The translations under genes and the position numbers were made by a program. From Eubacterium multiforme (GTDB taxonomy: Bacteria > Bacillota > Clostridia > Clostridiales > Clostridiaceae), in NCBI RefSeq assembly GCF_030813415.1, contig NZ_JAUSUF010000014.1:1-64000 (forward strand): a DNA stretch of 64,000 nt. Reading direction: 5' to 3'. Below are positions 1 to 7,822 of this stretch, in pieces. Position 1 is the stretch's first letter, and every line of letters starts with the position of its first letter. The notes below the pieces were generated by a model. It was not told where the DNA came from. It saw nothing but the letters and a program-made list of their open reading frames with translations, and did not search any database.

Positions 1-95
1 CGGTTGGCAAACCGTTTCGATGTGCGAGTAGCACAGCCAGTAACATGCCCTTATAGGGCTAGAGCAAACCACCCGTTTTACGGGTGGTCATGATT
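1..95 (+). ncRNA. Probable IS200/IS605-type right end / omegaRNA-like hairpin run
   Basis: This stretch is far more GC-rich than anything around it and folds as four consecutive hairpins: CGGTT/AACCG at 1-14, GTGC/GCAC near 22-34, GCCCT/AGGGC at 47-59, and a perfect 9-bp stem ACCACCCGT/ACGGGTGGT at 69-89. That arrangement, ending in a strong terminal hairpin, is what the right end of IS200/IS605 (TnpB-type) elements and the overlapping omegaRNA look like. The element would begin left of the window, so no tnpB is visible. It could instead be another structured RNA; the call rests on structure and composition, not on an alignment. Confidence 0.45.
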
Positions 96-207
96 ATGGA
101 AATATAATTTGGATAAAGTTTTTAATTGTAATATAATTATATTTAGAAATAACACTAATATTTGATTGATATACAAATAAAAGGAAATATAGGTGAGGAT
201 TATATAT

Positions 208-522
208 ATGGATAAAACAATAGAAAGAATAAGAAAGTTTAGAAATGATAGAGATTGGTCAAAGTTTCATACACCAGAAAACTTATCTAAGGCAATAAGT
301 ATAGAATCTGGAGAATTATTAGAACATTTTTTGTGGGATAATAATTTTAATAAAGATGAAGTTTGTGATGAATTAGCAGATGTAATTATTTATTGTATAC
401 ACATGGCAGATTCTTTAGGCGTAAATATAGAGGATATAATAAATAAAAAAATGGATAAAAATGAAAAGAAATATCCAGTTGAAAAGTGTAAAGGTACAAG
501 TAAAAAATATACTGAGTTATAA
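208..522 (+). CDS. MazG-like nucleotide pyrophosphohydrolase
   Basis: This 104-residue all-alpha protein has the MazG-type metal motif: an E-x-x-E-L-L-E helix near residues 33-42, followed by D-E-L-A-D-V near 55-60. Short proteins of this family (RS21-C6/MazG-like) hydrolyse non-canonical or excess NTPs/dNTPs to the monophosphate and pyrophosphate as homodimers or tetramers in the cytosol. The start is taken at the ATG at 208, because the upstream GTG at 193 lies inside the ribosome binding site AGGTGAGG. The gene stands alone, about 110 bases past the structured RNA at the left edge. The substrate cannot be read from the sequence. Confidence 0.8.
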   Translation: MDKTIERIRKFRNDRDWSKFHTPENLSKAISIESGELLEHFLWDNNFNKDEVCDELADVIIYCIHMADSLGVNIEDIINKKMDKNEKKYPVEKCKGTSKKYTEL

Positions 523-533
523 AAGAGGCAATT

Positions 534-590
534 ATGGGATTAATAAAAACTTTTGATTATAAGGAAGAATTATTAGATAATTTAATCTAG
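534..590 (+). pseudogene. 18-codon ORF, possible Fic-type gene remnant
   Basis: An ATG follows a good ribosome binding site (AGAGG, five bases away) and opens an 18-codon frame ending at TAG 588. The peptide (start MGLIKTFDYKEELL) resembles, from memory, the first residues of a group of Fic-domain proteins, but nothing of the rest of such a gene follows. It may be a truncated relic or chance. Function is unknown. Confidence 0.2.
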
Positions 591-648
591 ATAGCAATAA
601 AAAACACTGATATAATATTTTTTAGAATATGTACAAAGGAGACATTAG

Positions 649-1611
649 ATGAAATACTATTTAGCACCAATGGAAGGGATTACAGGACATATATATAGAA
701 ATTATTATAAAAAGTTTTTTGGTAACATTGATAAATATTTTGCGCCATTTATTATTCCAAATAAAAGTAGAAGTCTTAAAACAAAAGAATTAAGAGACAT
801 ACTACCAGAAAACAATAAAGATATTAATATAGTACCTCAAATACTTACAAATGATTCAGAAGGATTCATTACTACATCTAGAAAGTTACAACAATTAGGA
901 TATAATGAAATTAATTTAAATTTAGGTTGTCCATCTGGAACAGTTGTTTCAAAAAATAGAGGTTCAGGATTCTTGGCTAAAAGAGAAGAACTTGATATAT
1001 TTTTAGAGGAAATATTTAAAATAGATGATATGAAAATTTCTATAAAAACTAGAATAGGAAAAGATGATCCTGAGGAGTTTTATGAGCTTATAAAAATTTA
1101 TAATAAATATCCTTTAGAAGAATTAATAATTCACCCAAGAACAAGACAAGACTTTTATGGCAACAAACCTAATTTAGAAGTATTTAAGGATGCATTATCT
1201 TTAAGTAAAAATTCAGTATGTTACAATGGGGATATTTTTACTAAAGAAGATAATGATAATTTAATAAAGGATTTTAAAGAAGTAGATAAAATAATGATTG
1301 GCAGAGGAATATTAGCTAATCCTGGATTAATGAATGAGATTAAAGAGGATAAATTTATAGATAAAAAAGTTTTAAAAGAATTTCATGATGAACTTTTCAA
1401 TGAATATAGAGAAGTATTTAATGAAGATAGAAATGCAATGTTTAGAATGAAAGAATTATGGGGATATATGATTTATATATTTTCAGATAATAAAAAGCAC
1501 GCTAAAAATATTAAAAAATCTAAAAATTTAATTGAATATAATCAAGCTGTTTCAAATCTTTTTGCAGAAGAGAAAATTATAAAAGGGGCTGGATTATTTA
1601 ATAATAAATAA
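649..1611 (+). CDS. tRNA-dihydrouridine synthase family protein
   Basis: This FMN-dependent Dus enzyme reduces specific uridines in tRNA to dihydrouridine. The 320-residue length is normal. Visible marks are the N-terminal A-P-M-E-G-I-T-G flavin-binding motif (residues 6-13), the catalytic cysteine C94 in N-L-G-C-P-S-G, K-T-R-I-G and H-P-R-T-R in the TIM barrel, and the G-R-G phosphate-binding turn near 226-228, followed by a C-terminal helical RNA-binding domain. The start has a strong AAGGAG site. It is monocistronic, closed by the terminator at 1644. The exact position modified and the Dus subtype cannot be fixed from sequence reading. Confidence 0.92.
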   Translation: MKYYLAPMEGITGHIYRNYYKKFFGNIDKYFAPFIIPNKSRSLKTKELRDILPENNKDINIVPQILTNDSEGFITTSRKLQQLGYNEINLNLGCPSGTVVSKNRGSGFLAKREELDIFLEEIFKIDDMKISIKTRIGKDDPEEFYELIKIYNKYPLEELIIHPRTRQDFYGNKPNLEVFKDALSLSKNSVCYNGDIFTKEDNDNLIKDFKEVDKIMIGRGILANPGLMNEIKEDKFIDKKVLKEFHDELFNEYREVFNEDRNAMFRMKELWGYMIYIFSDNKKHAKNIKKSKNLIEYNQAVSNLFAEEKIIKGAGLFNNK

Positions 1612-1643
1612 AATAATATAAGTTATATTTAAATAATTACTTT

Positions 1644-1669
1644 GCCTTGGCTAAAGCCGAGGCTTTTTT
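1644..1669 (+). terminator. Rho-independent terminator after the dus gene
   Basis: An 8-bp GC-rich stem (GCCTTGGC/GCCGAGGC, one G-U pair, TAAA loop) is followed by six T residues. Confidence 0.88.
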
Positions 1670-1748
1670 CTGTATAAAAATTAATGAAGTCTTATAATTA
1701 AATAATATAATTATAGATTTTAATAAATTTAATTAAAGGGTGAATGTT

Positions 1749-2765
1749 ATGATTGAAAAAAATAATTTATTTAAATTTGCAACTAGTGAATTAACAAATG
1801 ATGCAATGATTTGTTATCTTGTTAATTTATCAATAGATGAAAGAATAGAGTATAAAAACTTAGGAAAAGATATAATAAATTTATTTACTAAAAAAAGAAT
1901 TGAAAACATAAAAAGTATTGATATTATAAGACAATATAAAAAGATAGATATTTTAATAAAAGTAAATGATGATGAGCTAATAATAATAGAAGATAAAGTA
2001 AATACAGGACAACATAGTGATCAATTAAATAGATATATTAAAGCAATAGAAGATGATAATAATGATGATATTAGATTTAGAAATAAAAATTATGTATATT
2101 TAAAAATTGGAAATGAAAGCCAGTATCAAAGTCTTAATATTTGTTATGAAGGAAAAGATAAATTAAAAAATAATCAATATTTATATATATCAAGAAAGAT
2201 GCTTTTGAATGTATTAAATAATTATAAAGATGTAATAAATAATGATATTATAAAAGAATATATAGAGTATTTAGAAGACAAAGAAGAATTATTTAATAGT
2301 TATAAACTTGAAGATAAATTAGATAAATGGACATGGGGTTTTGAAGGGTATTTTGATGAATTACAAAGAAAAAAGAAAATAAAAAATAAGTGCTGGGGAT
2401 TTGTTTCAAATAGCTCAGGTGGCTTTTTAGGTTTTTGGTGGAATTTTAAAAATAAAGAATATAGTATTTTAGAAAATAATTTAAAACAGTATTATATATA
2501 TATTCAAATAGAAGCATATCCTAAAATTCCTACTAGAGTAGTTTTAAAAGTAGAATGTTATGATAAAGAAGTAAGAAGAGATATAAGAAATTATGTTTGG
2601 AATAATTTAAAACCATTATTAGTGGATGAGCCTTTTTCTAAGACAAAGTTTGCAGATGGAAATTGGATGACTATAGCAGAAAAATGGTGCGAAACTAAAG
2701 AAGAGCTTACTGAAGCTATTTCTAGAGCAGAATATATTCTTTTGAATTTAGATAAAAAACTTTAA
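1749..2765 (+). CDS. PD-(D/E)XK nuclease superfamily protein
   Basis: This 338-residue protein is of the PD-(D/E)XK fold often annotated as PDDEXK_4 'PD-(D/E)XK nuclease superfamily'. The catalytic signature is visible: D67 in K-K-I-D-I-L-I, then I-I-E81-D-K83 about 14 residues later, then a Q-x-x-R-Y helix (residues 92-96). The C-terminal half (from about 190) is rich in Trp and aromatic residues and is probably the target-binding or effector domain. The GTG at 1740 is part of the AAAGGGTG ribosome site, so the ATG at 1749 is chosen. It stands alone between two terminators. Genes of this class occur as orphan nucleases or phage-defence components, but there is no partner here to assign a role. 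Confidence 0.75.
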   Translation: MIEKNNLFKFATSELTNDAMICYLVNLSIDERIEYKNLGKDIINLFTKKRIENIKSIDIIRQYKKIDILIKVNDDELIIIEDKVNTGQHSDQLNRYIKAIEDDNNDDIRFRNKNYVYLKIGNESQYQSLNICYEGKDKLKNNQYLYISRKMLLNVLNNYKDVINNDIIKEYIEYLEDKEELFNSYKLEDKLDKWTWGFEGYFDELQRKKKIKNKCWGFVSNSSGGFLGFWWNFKNKEYSILENNLKQYYIYIQIEAYPKIPTRVVLKVECYDKEVRRDIRNYVWNNLKPLLVDEPFSKTKFADGNWMTIAEKWCETKEELTEAISRAEYILLNLDKKL

Positions 2766-2851
2766 AATTCCTATTTTTAAGATGGTTTTAGTTTTTTAGT
2801 AACTAGATTGAATTTTTTTATTTTAAAGAAAATTTAATAAAAATGATACAT

Positions 2852-2897
2852 AAAAACCCCCTATTCTGATAATTGTTTTAAATATTAGAATAGGGAG
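2852..2897 (-). terminator. Terminator of greA (minus strand)
   Basis: A long stem (about 15 bp, with a perfect CCCTATTCT/AGAATAGGG core) is followed on the minus strand by GGGGGTTTTTATG, a good U-tract for the minus-strand greA transcript. Confidence 0.8.
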
Positions 2898-2949
2898 TTA
2901 ATTTTATTTTAGGTTACAGAAATTTTTTGTAGATATAAAATTAAAAAAA

Positions 2950-3414
2950 TTATAGTATCTCTAAAATTTCAACATTATAATTTTCACCAGGTGCATTAAC
3001 TTCAACTACATCTCCAGCTTTTTTGCCAGATAAGGCTTTTCCAAGGTCTGATTCTATACTTATAAGCATATTTTCAGGATCTAAATCCATTGTAGTTACA
3101 AGAGTTACAGTAACTTCATCATCCTCTTCAACAAATTTAATTCTAGCTTTACTATTAATTCCAAGAACTGATTTATCTATAGTATCTTCATCTATTATAG
3201 TAGCTGTAGAAATCATAGTCATTAAATATTGTATTCTATTGTCATTTTCTCTATAATTTGCACAAGCTTCTTTATATTCTGCATTTTCTGATCTATCGCC
3301 ATGGGCAGCTGCAACTAATTTTTCCTTTGCAATTTCTGCTCTTTTTACAGTTAGTCTATATTCTAACTCTTCCCTTAATTTTTTTATGTTTTCTTCTGTT
3401 AATTTATTATTCAT
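2950..3414 (-). CDS. greA: Transcription elongation factor GreA/GreB family
   Basis: GreA enters the RNA polymerase secondary channel and stimulates cleavage of backtracked RNA. The 154-residue length is typical. The N-terminal half (1-75) forms the antiparallel coiled coil with the acidic tip G-D40-R-S-E43-N-A-E-Y that positions the catalytic metal. The C-terminal half is the FKBP-like domain ending in V-E-I-L-E-I-L. A GGGAGA ribosome site precedes the ATG. It is transcribed alone on the minus strand, divergent from the aspS2 leader. Clostridial genomes often carry more than one Gre paralogue, so this may not be the only copy. Confidence 0.92.
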   Translation of the reverse strand: MNNKLTEENIKKLREELEYRLTVKRAEIAKEKLVAAAHGDRSENAEYKEACANYRENDNRIQYLMTMISTATIIDEDTIDKSVLGINSKARIKFVEEDDEVTVTLVTTMDLDPENMLISIESDLGKALSGKKAGDVVEVNAPGENYNVEILEIL

Positions 3415-3589
3415 AAAGCAAAATCTCCCTTAAATATAATATATCAATATATATAAAGTATATATAATAAAATGAGAGATGACAACAAAGGAGAGTTTAT
3501 TTAAAATTTTATAAGGTTAAGTAATAGAAAGTTTAATTACATAATTTTAGAAATACAGTTAAAATAACTTAATAAATATAATAAAAGTA

Positions 3590-3618
3590 TTGACAAATTT
3601 AGGATAAAGGAATATTAT
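3590..3618 (+). promoter_or_regulatory. Promoter of the aspS2 T-box leader
   Basis: A consensus -35 TTGACA (3590-3595) and a TATTAT -10 (3613-3618) are separated by exactly 17 bases. This puts the transcript start near 3625, just ahead of the T-box stem I. Confidence 0.75.
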
Positions 3619-3644
3619 AATTAAAAATATAAAAATTCATTGAT

Positions 3645-4003
3645 TGGAAGAGTAAATATTAATTAAGTATCCAAAAGAGAGTGGAGGATGGTGGAATCTC
3701 CATGAGAAAGATAATATTGAAGGACATCCAAGAGAAGCTTATTTGAAAAATATAGTAGGATAAGTCGGGTTACTCCGTTATAAAGTAATAGAGATAACTT
3801 AAGTTTATTTAGACTTAGTTAAATAGAATGGCACCGTGAATATATAGCTTTCACTTCTATAATGAAGTGAAAGCTTTTTTTATTAGAATCTGGCCAGTTC
3901 TAATTTGCTATTTTATTTTAGTAAGTTTTTATATAAAAGTTAAAAAAGGGTGGTACCGCAAAAATATTTGCCCCTTGGAATTTTTATTCCAAGGGGCTTT
4001 TTA
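3645..4003 (+). promoter_or_regulatory. T-box leader with two tandem antiterminator/terminator modules
   Basis: Stem I carries AGTA, AGAGAG and the distal GGATGGTGG loop, then GAA (3719-3721) ahead of a candidate specifier GAC (Asp, 3723-3725). Module 1 is AGAA-TGGCACC-GTGA (3825-3839), which can pair with TCAC-TTCT (3851-3858) as an antiterminator. It competes with a perfect 12-bp terminator at 3846-3875 plus T7. Module 2 is AGGG-TGGTACC-GCAAA (3947-3962), which pairs with TTTGC-CCCT and competes with the 11-bp terminator at 3971-3996 plus T5. Both bulges carry TGGN for the tRNA 3' end but differ in N (C versus T). The T-box identity is secure. The specifier reading is tentative. Confidence 0.9.
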
Positions 4004-4028
4004 GAGTTAAAAAAAGGAGGATATTTTT

Positions 4029-5318
4029 ATGGAAAGAATAATGATAAATAAGTTAAATGATTATATAAATAAAAAAGTTAAAGTAGAAGGTTGGGTTCAT
4101 AGAATAAGAGTTTTAAAAACAATAACATTTGTAATAATTAGAGATAGAACTTCTTTAGTTCAATGTGTTATTTCTAATACTTTATTTGATACATCAAAAA
4201 TAAAATTAGAATCAATTGTAGCTATAATTGGAGAGGTTAAAGAAAGTAATAATAAGATAAATAACTTTGAAATAGAAGCTTTAGAAGTTGAAGTTATAAA
4301 TAGTTGCATTAAAGATTTGCCAATTGAAATAAATAAAGAAAATTTAAATATAAATTTAGATACTATGTTAAATAACAGAGTTTTAAGTTTAAGACATGAG
4401 AGAGTAAATTCAATTTTTAAGGTACAAAATATTATTGTTAATGCCTTTAGAGAATATCTTGTAAATGATGGATTCACTGAAATTTATACACCAAAGCTTG
4501 TTAAAGAAGGTGCAGAAGGAGGAACTGAAATTTTTCAGGTTAAATACTTTGAAAATAAAGCCTATCTTGCTCAAAGTCCTCAATTTTATAAAGAAATGAT
4601 GGTTTCAGCAGGTTTTGAAAGGGTATTTGAAATTGGGCATGTGTATAGAGCAGAGGAACATAATACTAATAGACATTTAAATGAATATATAAGTATGGAC
4701 CTTGAAGTAGGATTTGTTGATAATGAAGAGGAAATTATGAATCTTGAGGAAAATTTACTAAAGTTTATTATAAATAAATTAGAAACTTATGGAGAAGAAT
4801 ATTTTAAATTATTAGGAGCAGAAATTCCTAAAATAAATGGAAGTATTCCAAGAATAAAATTTAGTGAAGCATTAGAAATATTAAATAGAGAATATAACAA
4901 AAATGACTTGGAGGGAGACTTAGACCCAGAGGCTGAAAAATTAATTTGTAAATATGCTAAAGAAAAATTAAATTGTGAATTTATATTTTTAACTCATTAT
5001 CCAAGAAAGAAAAGACCAATGTATACAATGCCTTATGGAGAAAATGAAACTCGTAGTTTTGACTTATTATTTAGAGGAATTGAAATAACTACTGGAGGAC
5101 AAAGAATTCATAATTATAATATGTTAATTGAAAATATAAAGTATAAAGGATTAAATCCAGAAAATTATAAAAGTTATACTGAAGTATTTAAATATGGAAT
5201 GCCAAAACATGGAGGTTTAGCAATAGGATTAGAAAGAATAACTAGTAGATTTTTAAATTTAGAAAATGTTAGAGAAGCAACTTTAATAACAAGAGATAGA
5301 AATAGATTAATACCATAA
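4029..5318 (+). CDS. aspS2: Aspartyl-tRNA synthetase, archaeal/non-discriminating type (AspS2)
   Basis: This class II synthetase has 429 residues, the short archaeal-type AspRS length rather than the roughly 590-residue bacterial AspS. An N-terminal OB fold (about 1-100) binds the anticodon. Motif 2 is visible as F-E-I-G-H-V-Y-R-A-E-E-H-N-T (about 203-216) and motif 3 as G-L-A-I-G-L-E-R-I-T near the C-terminus, ending R-D-R-N-R-L-I-P. In clostridia this enzyme is thought to charge both tRNA-Asp and tRNA-Asn with aspartate, the latter being amidated by GatCAB to Asn-tRNA. Transcription is controlled by the preceding T-box. The start is supported by AAAGGAGG. AsnRS is less likely because of the motif 2 wording. 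Confidence 0.88.
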   Translation: MERIMINKLNDYINKKVKVEGWVHRIRVLKTITFVIIRDRTSLVQCVISNTLFDTSKIKLESIVAIIGEVKESNNKINNFEIEALEVEVINSCIKDLPIEINKENLNINLDTMLNNRVLSLRHERVNSIFKVQNIIVNAFREYLVNDGFTEIYTPKLVKEGAEGGTEIFQVKYFENKAYLAQSPQFYKEMMVSAGFERVFEIGHVYRAEEHNTNRHLNEYISMDLEVGFVDNEEEIMNLEENLLKFIINKLETYGEEYFKLLGAEIPKINGSIPRIKFSEALEILNREYNKNDLEGDLDPEAEKLICKYAKEKLNCEFIFLTHYPRKKRPMYTMPYGENETRSFDLLFRGIEITTGGQRIHNYNMLIENIKYKGLNPENYKSYTEVFKYGMPKHGGLAIGLERITSRFLNLENVREATLITRDRNRLIP

Positions 5319-5412
5319 AATAAGATTTTTTATAAAAACTATAAAATTAAAGTTATGAAAATAGTAATTTATATCATATATTAATATGTAAATAATTATA
5401 AGAGGTTAATAT

Positions 5413-5916
5413 ATGGATTGGTTAAAAGTAAATTCCGTTGATGAGTTAAAAAAATTTGGAAAAATGAAAAGTGTTATGTCTTTAATAAAAAAAGATATAG
5501 AAAAACTATTTAAAGATAAAAAATGTAAAGAAAAGAACATAGTATCAATGATTGTTATAAAAAGTAGAAGCTGGACAAGCCTCTATGAGAAAATAGTAGC
5601 ATTAAGAGAAGTAATTTCTTATGTAGATTATAATGTTATTTTGAAAGATAAAAATATAGACAATAAAAATAAATGTAATGAATATTTTAATGATAAGGCA
5701 TCAGAATATATTTTTTATTTGTTAGAGTTAAGTGGAAAATCTAGAGCTGATAAATTAAATATACAATTAAAACATTATTCAAATAAAAAAGAAGCAAAAT
5801 TATGGAGAGATTCTATTGCTAAAGTTATTCATCCAGATAAATGTAAACTTAAAAAGGCAGATAAAGCTATATCTAAGTTAAACCAATTATATGAGGATAT
5901 GGTAAATAATGAGTAA
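5413..5916 (+). CDS. Protein with a C-terminal J-domain-like segment
   Basis: I do not recognise a named family for this 167-residue protein. Residues 1-80 are Lys-rich helical sequence with no obvious motif. Residues 126-164 read like helices II and III of a J-domain: K-L-W-R-D-S-I-A-K-V-I, then the diagnostic H140-P141-D142 followed by K, then K-A-I-S-K-L-N-Q-L-Y-E. A J-domain would recruit and stimulate a DnaK-type Hsp70. Its C-terminal placement and the absence of G/F or zinc regions make it a type III-like J protein. The stop overlaps the start of the next gene by eight bases, so the two are translationally coupled. The real role is unknown. Confidence 0.6.
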   Translation: MDWLKVNSVDELKKFGKMKSVMSLIKKDIEKLFKDKKCKEKNIVSMIVIKSRSWTSLYEKIVALREVISYVDYNVILKDKNIDNKNKCNEYFNDKASEYIFYLLELSGKSRADKLNIQLKHYSNKKEAKLWRDSIAKVIHPDKCKLKKADKAISKLNQLYEDMVNNE

Positions 5917-6652
5917 AACAGATAATAATAGTGACTCAAAAGAAATAGTATTATTTAAAAATCATGTTATAGATATGAATTTTGAAATACCAGATAGACC
6001 AGAAAATACTCATAAAGGTACATGCACAAGAGTAAAAAATGCTTGGGTAAACTTTTCTCATATGGATGATGATGGTATTATTTGGGTAGATGCAGAGAGA
6101 CTTTCTGATATATTAAGAACAAGTAAAGCTATAGCTAAACATACAATTGTAAATATTGACGATAAAAATATTTTAAGAAGTGGGAAGAAAATATATATTA
6201 GAGCTTATGAAATAAGAAATATAATTGATAAATTTATTCAAAATGAAAAAACATGCAAAAGAAAAGATTATTTAAAGTATTCAGAGAAAATATATATGGC
6301 AATAAGAGATTGTGATACTGCTGAAGTCTTAAGAACAAGGCACAATGAAAGTTTAGAAGATGGTAAAAAAAGATTAAAGTATAAGAGAATTAAAAAATAT
6401 AATATTAATAGTGATGAATTAACAGGTGAAGAGTTAATTAAAAAAACAGCAGAATTTTCTCATATTAGAAGTTTTGCTATATATACTGAAATTGGAACTG
6501 ATATAGAAAATAGACTAATAGTAAACAAAGAAACACATAAAATTATAACTAATAAATGTGTTTGTGATGAAGTAGAACTTTATAATCTTTGTTTAACTAA
6601 AGGATGGAGTATAAATTGGTATAACAAGTATAAAAATTACTATAATATTTAA
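5909..6652 (+). CDS. Hypothetical protein with an HNH-like C-terminal motif
   Basis: This 247-residue protein has no named family that I recognise. Residues 60-110 (W-V-D-A-E-R-L through I-I-D-K-F) could be a small winged or KilA/ORF6N-like binding unit. The C-terminal part has F-S-H185-I-R-S, then N201-R-L-I-V-N, then K-E-T-H210. This H...N...H spacing is reminiscent of a beta-beta-alpha-metal (HNH) nuclease core, without zinc-binding CxxC pairs. The end is aromatic-rich (W-S-I-N-W-Y). It overlaps the J-domain gene by eight bases (ATGAGTAA), arguing for a two-gene module. The nuclease assignment is an inference from residue pattern only. Confidence 0.5.
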   Translation: MSKTDNNSDSKEIVLFKNHVIDMNFEIPDRPENTHKGTCTRVKNAWVNFSHMDDDGIIWVDAERLSDILRTSKAIAKHTIVNIDDKNILRSGKKIYIRAYEIRNIIDKFIQNEKTCKRKDYLKYSEKIYMAIRDCDTAEVLRTRHNESLEDGKKRLKYKRIKKYNINSDELTGEELIKKTAEFSHIRSFAIYTEIGTDIENRLIVNKETHKIITNKCVCDEVELYNLCLTKGWSINWYNKYKNYYNI

Positions 6653-6680
6653 CATTTATAAATAAAAATAAAACATAAAA

Positions 6681-6718
6681 AATATACTACTTTATTGTTT
6701 TAAGTAGTATATTTTTAT
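6681..6718. terminator. Bidirectional terminator between convergent genes
   Basis: A perfect 12-bp stem, AATATACTACTT/AAGTAGTATATT, has T-rich tails on both strands. It serves the plus-strand HNH-like gene and the minus-strand small membrane protein. Confidence 0.85.
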
Positions 6719-6722
6719 TTTA

Positions 6723-6911
6723 TTAAATACTCTTTTTTAATAAATAGTAATTGAACAACATTCCTATAAGACAAAGAATCATGGTTAAAAGATAAATATA
6801 GTTATAAGTTTTTATGAATAAAAAAATATTTGCCATTACAATAAGAAAAGTTACAATAATTGTAATTATTTTTATGACTTTAAAAATTTTATTATCAATA
6901 CTATCACCCAT
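6723..6911 (-). CDS. Small two-helix membrane protein
   Basis: This 62-residue protein has two predicted membrane helices, roughly residues 12-32 and 36-55, joined by a short turn (K-T-Y-N) and ending in K-K-S-I. A GAGGT ribosome site six bases from the ATG supports expression, and it has its own terminator. No family is recognised. Small hydrophobic proteins of this kind can be membrane-protein modulators or phage-like, but the sequence gives no function. Confidence 0.55.
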   Translation of the reverse strand: MGDSIDNKIFKVIKIITIIVTFLIVMANIFLFIKTYNYIYLLTMILCLIGMLFNYYLLKKSI

Positions 6912-7183
6912 AATTTACCTCGTAATATATCTAATAATTCTTTATAAATTAATTATATCATATAAGAAATTTATTTTTACAAATTTTTCATAATAAAACT
7001 TGAAATTTTATTGGAATATAGATTTTATTAACTATTTATTTAAAAATAATATAAGTAATTAAATATGAGAACAATAAGAAAACTGTATATTTATCTAGAT
7101 TTTAAAAGTATATAATTATATAAAAGATAGTTTAAATAAAAGGTTTAATAAACAAAGGAAAATATAATTAAAGGGATGATATT

Positions 7184-7531
7184 ATGGAAAATAATGAAAT
7201 ATGCAAAGAAGTTTGTATAGAAGAAAATCATAGTTTAGAAAAATATTTTGCTGAAAATGAAAAGCATGAAAGATATATAAAAAAAGAAATATATAATAAT
7301 ATATTAATTCTTATAAATGAAAGACCACATAAAATAAAAACTGTAAGAGGTTATAAATATAAAGGTAAAACTATATATGAATACAAAATTCCTTTAGGAA
7401 AAGATTTAGCCTGTAGAGTAGCTTATATTTATATAGATGATAAAATATTAGTTTTTTTCATATCTAACACAATAAGAAAAAATCTATATACAAGATTAGT
7501 ATCTAAGGTTAAAGGAGTTGTTAAGGCATGA
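7184..7531 (+). CDS. RelE/ParE-like small protein (possible toxin)
   Basis: Residues 50-110 of this 115-residue protein read like a RelE/ParE core: basic K-I-K-T-V-R-G-Y, G-K-T-I-Y-E-Y-K-I-P, then A-C-R-V-A-Y-I-Y-I-D-D-K-I-L-V-F-F-I-S and a basic tail. RelE-fold proteins are usually ribosome-dependent mRNA endonucleases or gyrase poisons paired with an antitoxin. An acidic N-terminal extension of about 45 residues is unusual. The stop overlaps the next ORF by four bases (ATGA), as in toxin-antitoxin operons. The similarity is by eye, so it could equally be a phage-like protein of another fold. Confidence 0.5.
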   Translation: MENNEICKEVCIEENHSLEKYFAENEKHERYIKKEIYNNILILINERPHKIKTVRGYKYKGKTIYEYKIPLGKDLACRVAYIYIDDKILVFFISNTIRKNLYTRLVSKVKGVVKA

Positions 7532-7809
7532 TAAATAATACTGATATGATTAATGTGGCTATGTATACTTTAAAGAGCATTGATGTAAATGATAAAGTTA
7601 GCTTTAAGACCTTTAAAAAAGATAGAAAAGTGGAGATTGAAAAGCTTGGGAAGACTTATAATATAATAGAAGATGGGTTTGAAAAGAAAAAGTTTTTGGA
7701 TATTGAGTATAAAGAGGTTAAAAAAATATTAAAGGAACTTCAAAGAAAAGAGTTTCCAAGAAGTAATAAAATCTGGTATAAAATAATTAGGAGCAATAAA
7801 AATATTTAA
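7528..7809 (+). CDS. Small partner of the RelE-like gene
   Basis: This 93-residue Lys-rich basic protein is not recognised. Its start codon overlaps the preceding stop (ATGA), so its translation is coupled to the RelE-like gene, which makes it the candidate antitoxin or accessory partner. It has no visible helix-turn-helix, ribbon-helix-helix or AbrB motif. The order would be toxin first, as in HigBA-type operons. No membrane segment or signal peptide is seen. Confidence 0.45.
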   Translation: MINNTDMINVAMYTLKSIDVNDKVSFKTFKKDRKVEIEKLGKTYNIIEDGFEKKKFLDIEYKEVKKILKELQRKEFPRSNKIWYKIIRSNKNI

Positions 7810-7822
7810 AAGGGAGAATGAT

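Noticed and set aside
1..93. Open frame 1 through the hairpin run at the left edge
   Set aside because: The translation shows no TnpB-like C-terminus, and the hairpins indicate an RNA rather than coding constraint.
3023..3256. Plus-strand open frame inside greA
   Set aside because: Ser/Ile-rich antisense of a well-supported gene; a shadow frame.
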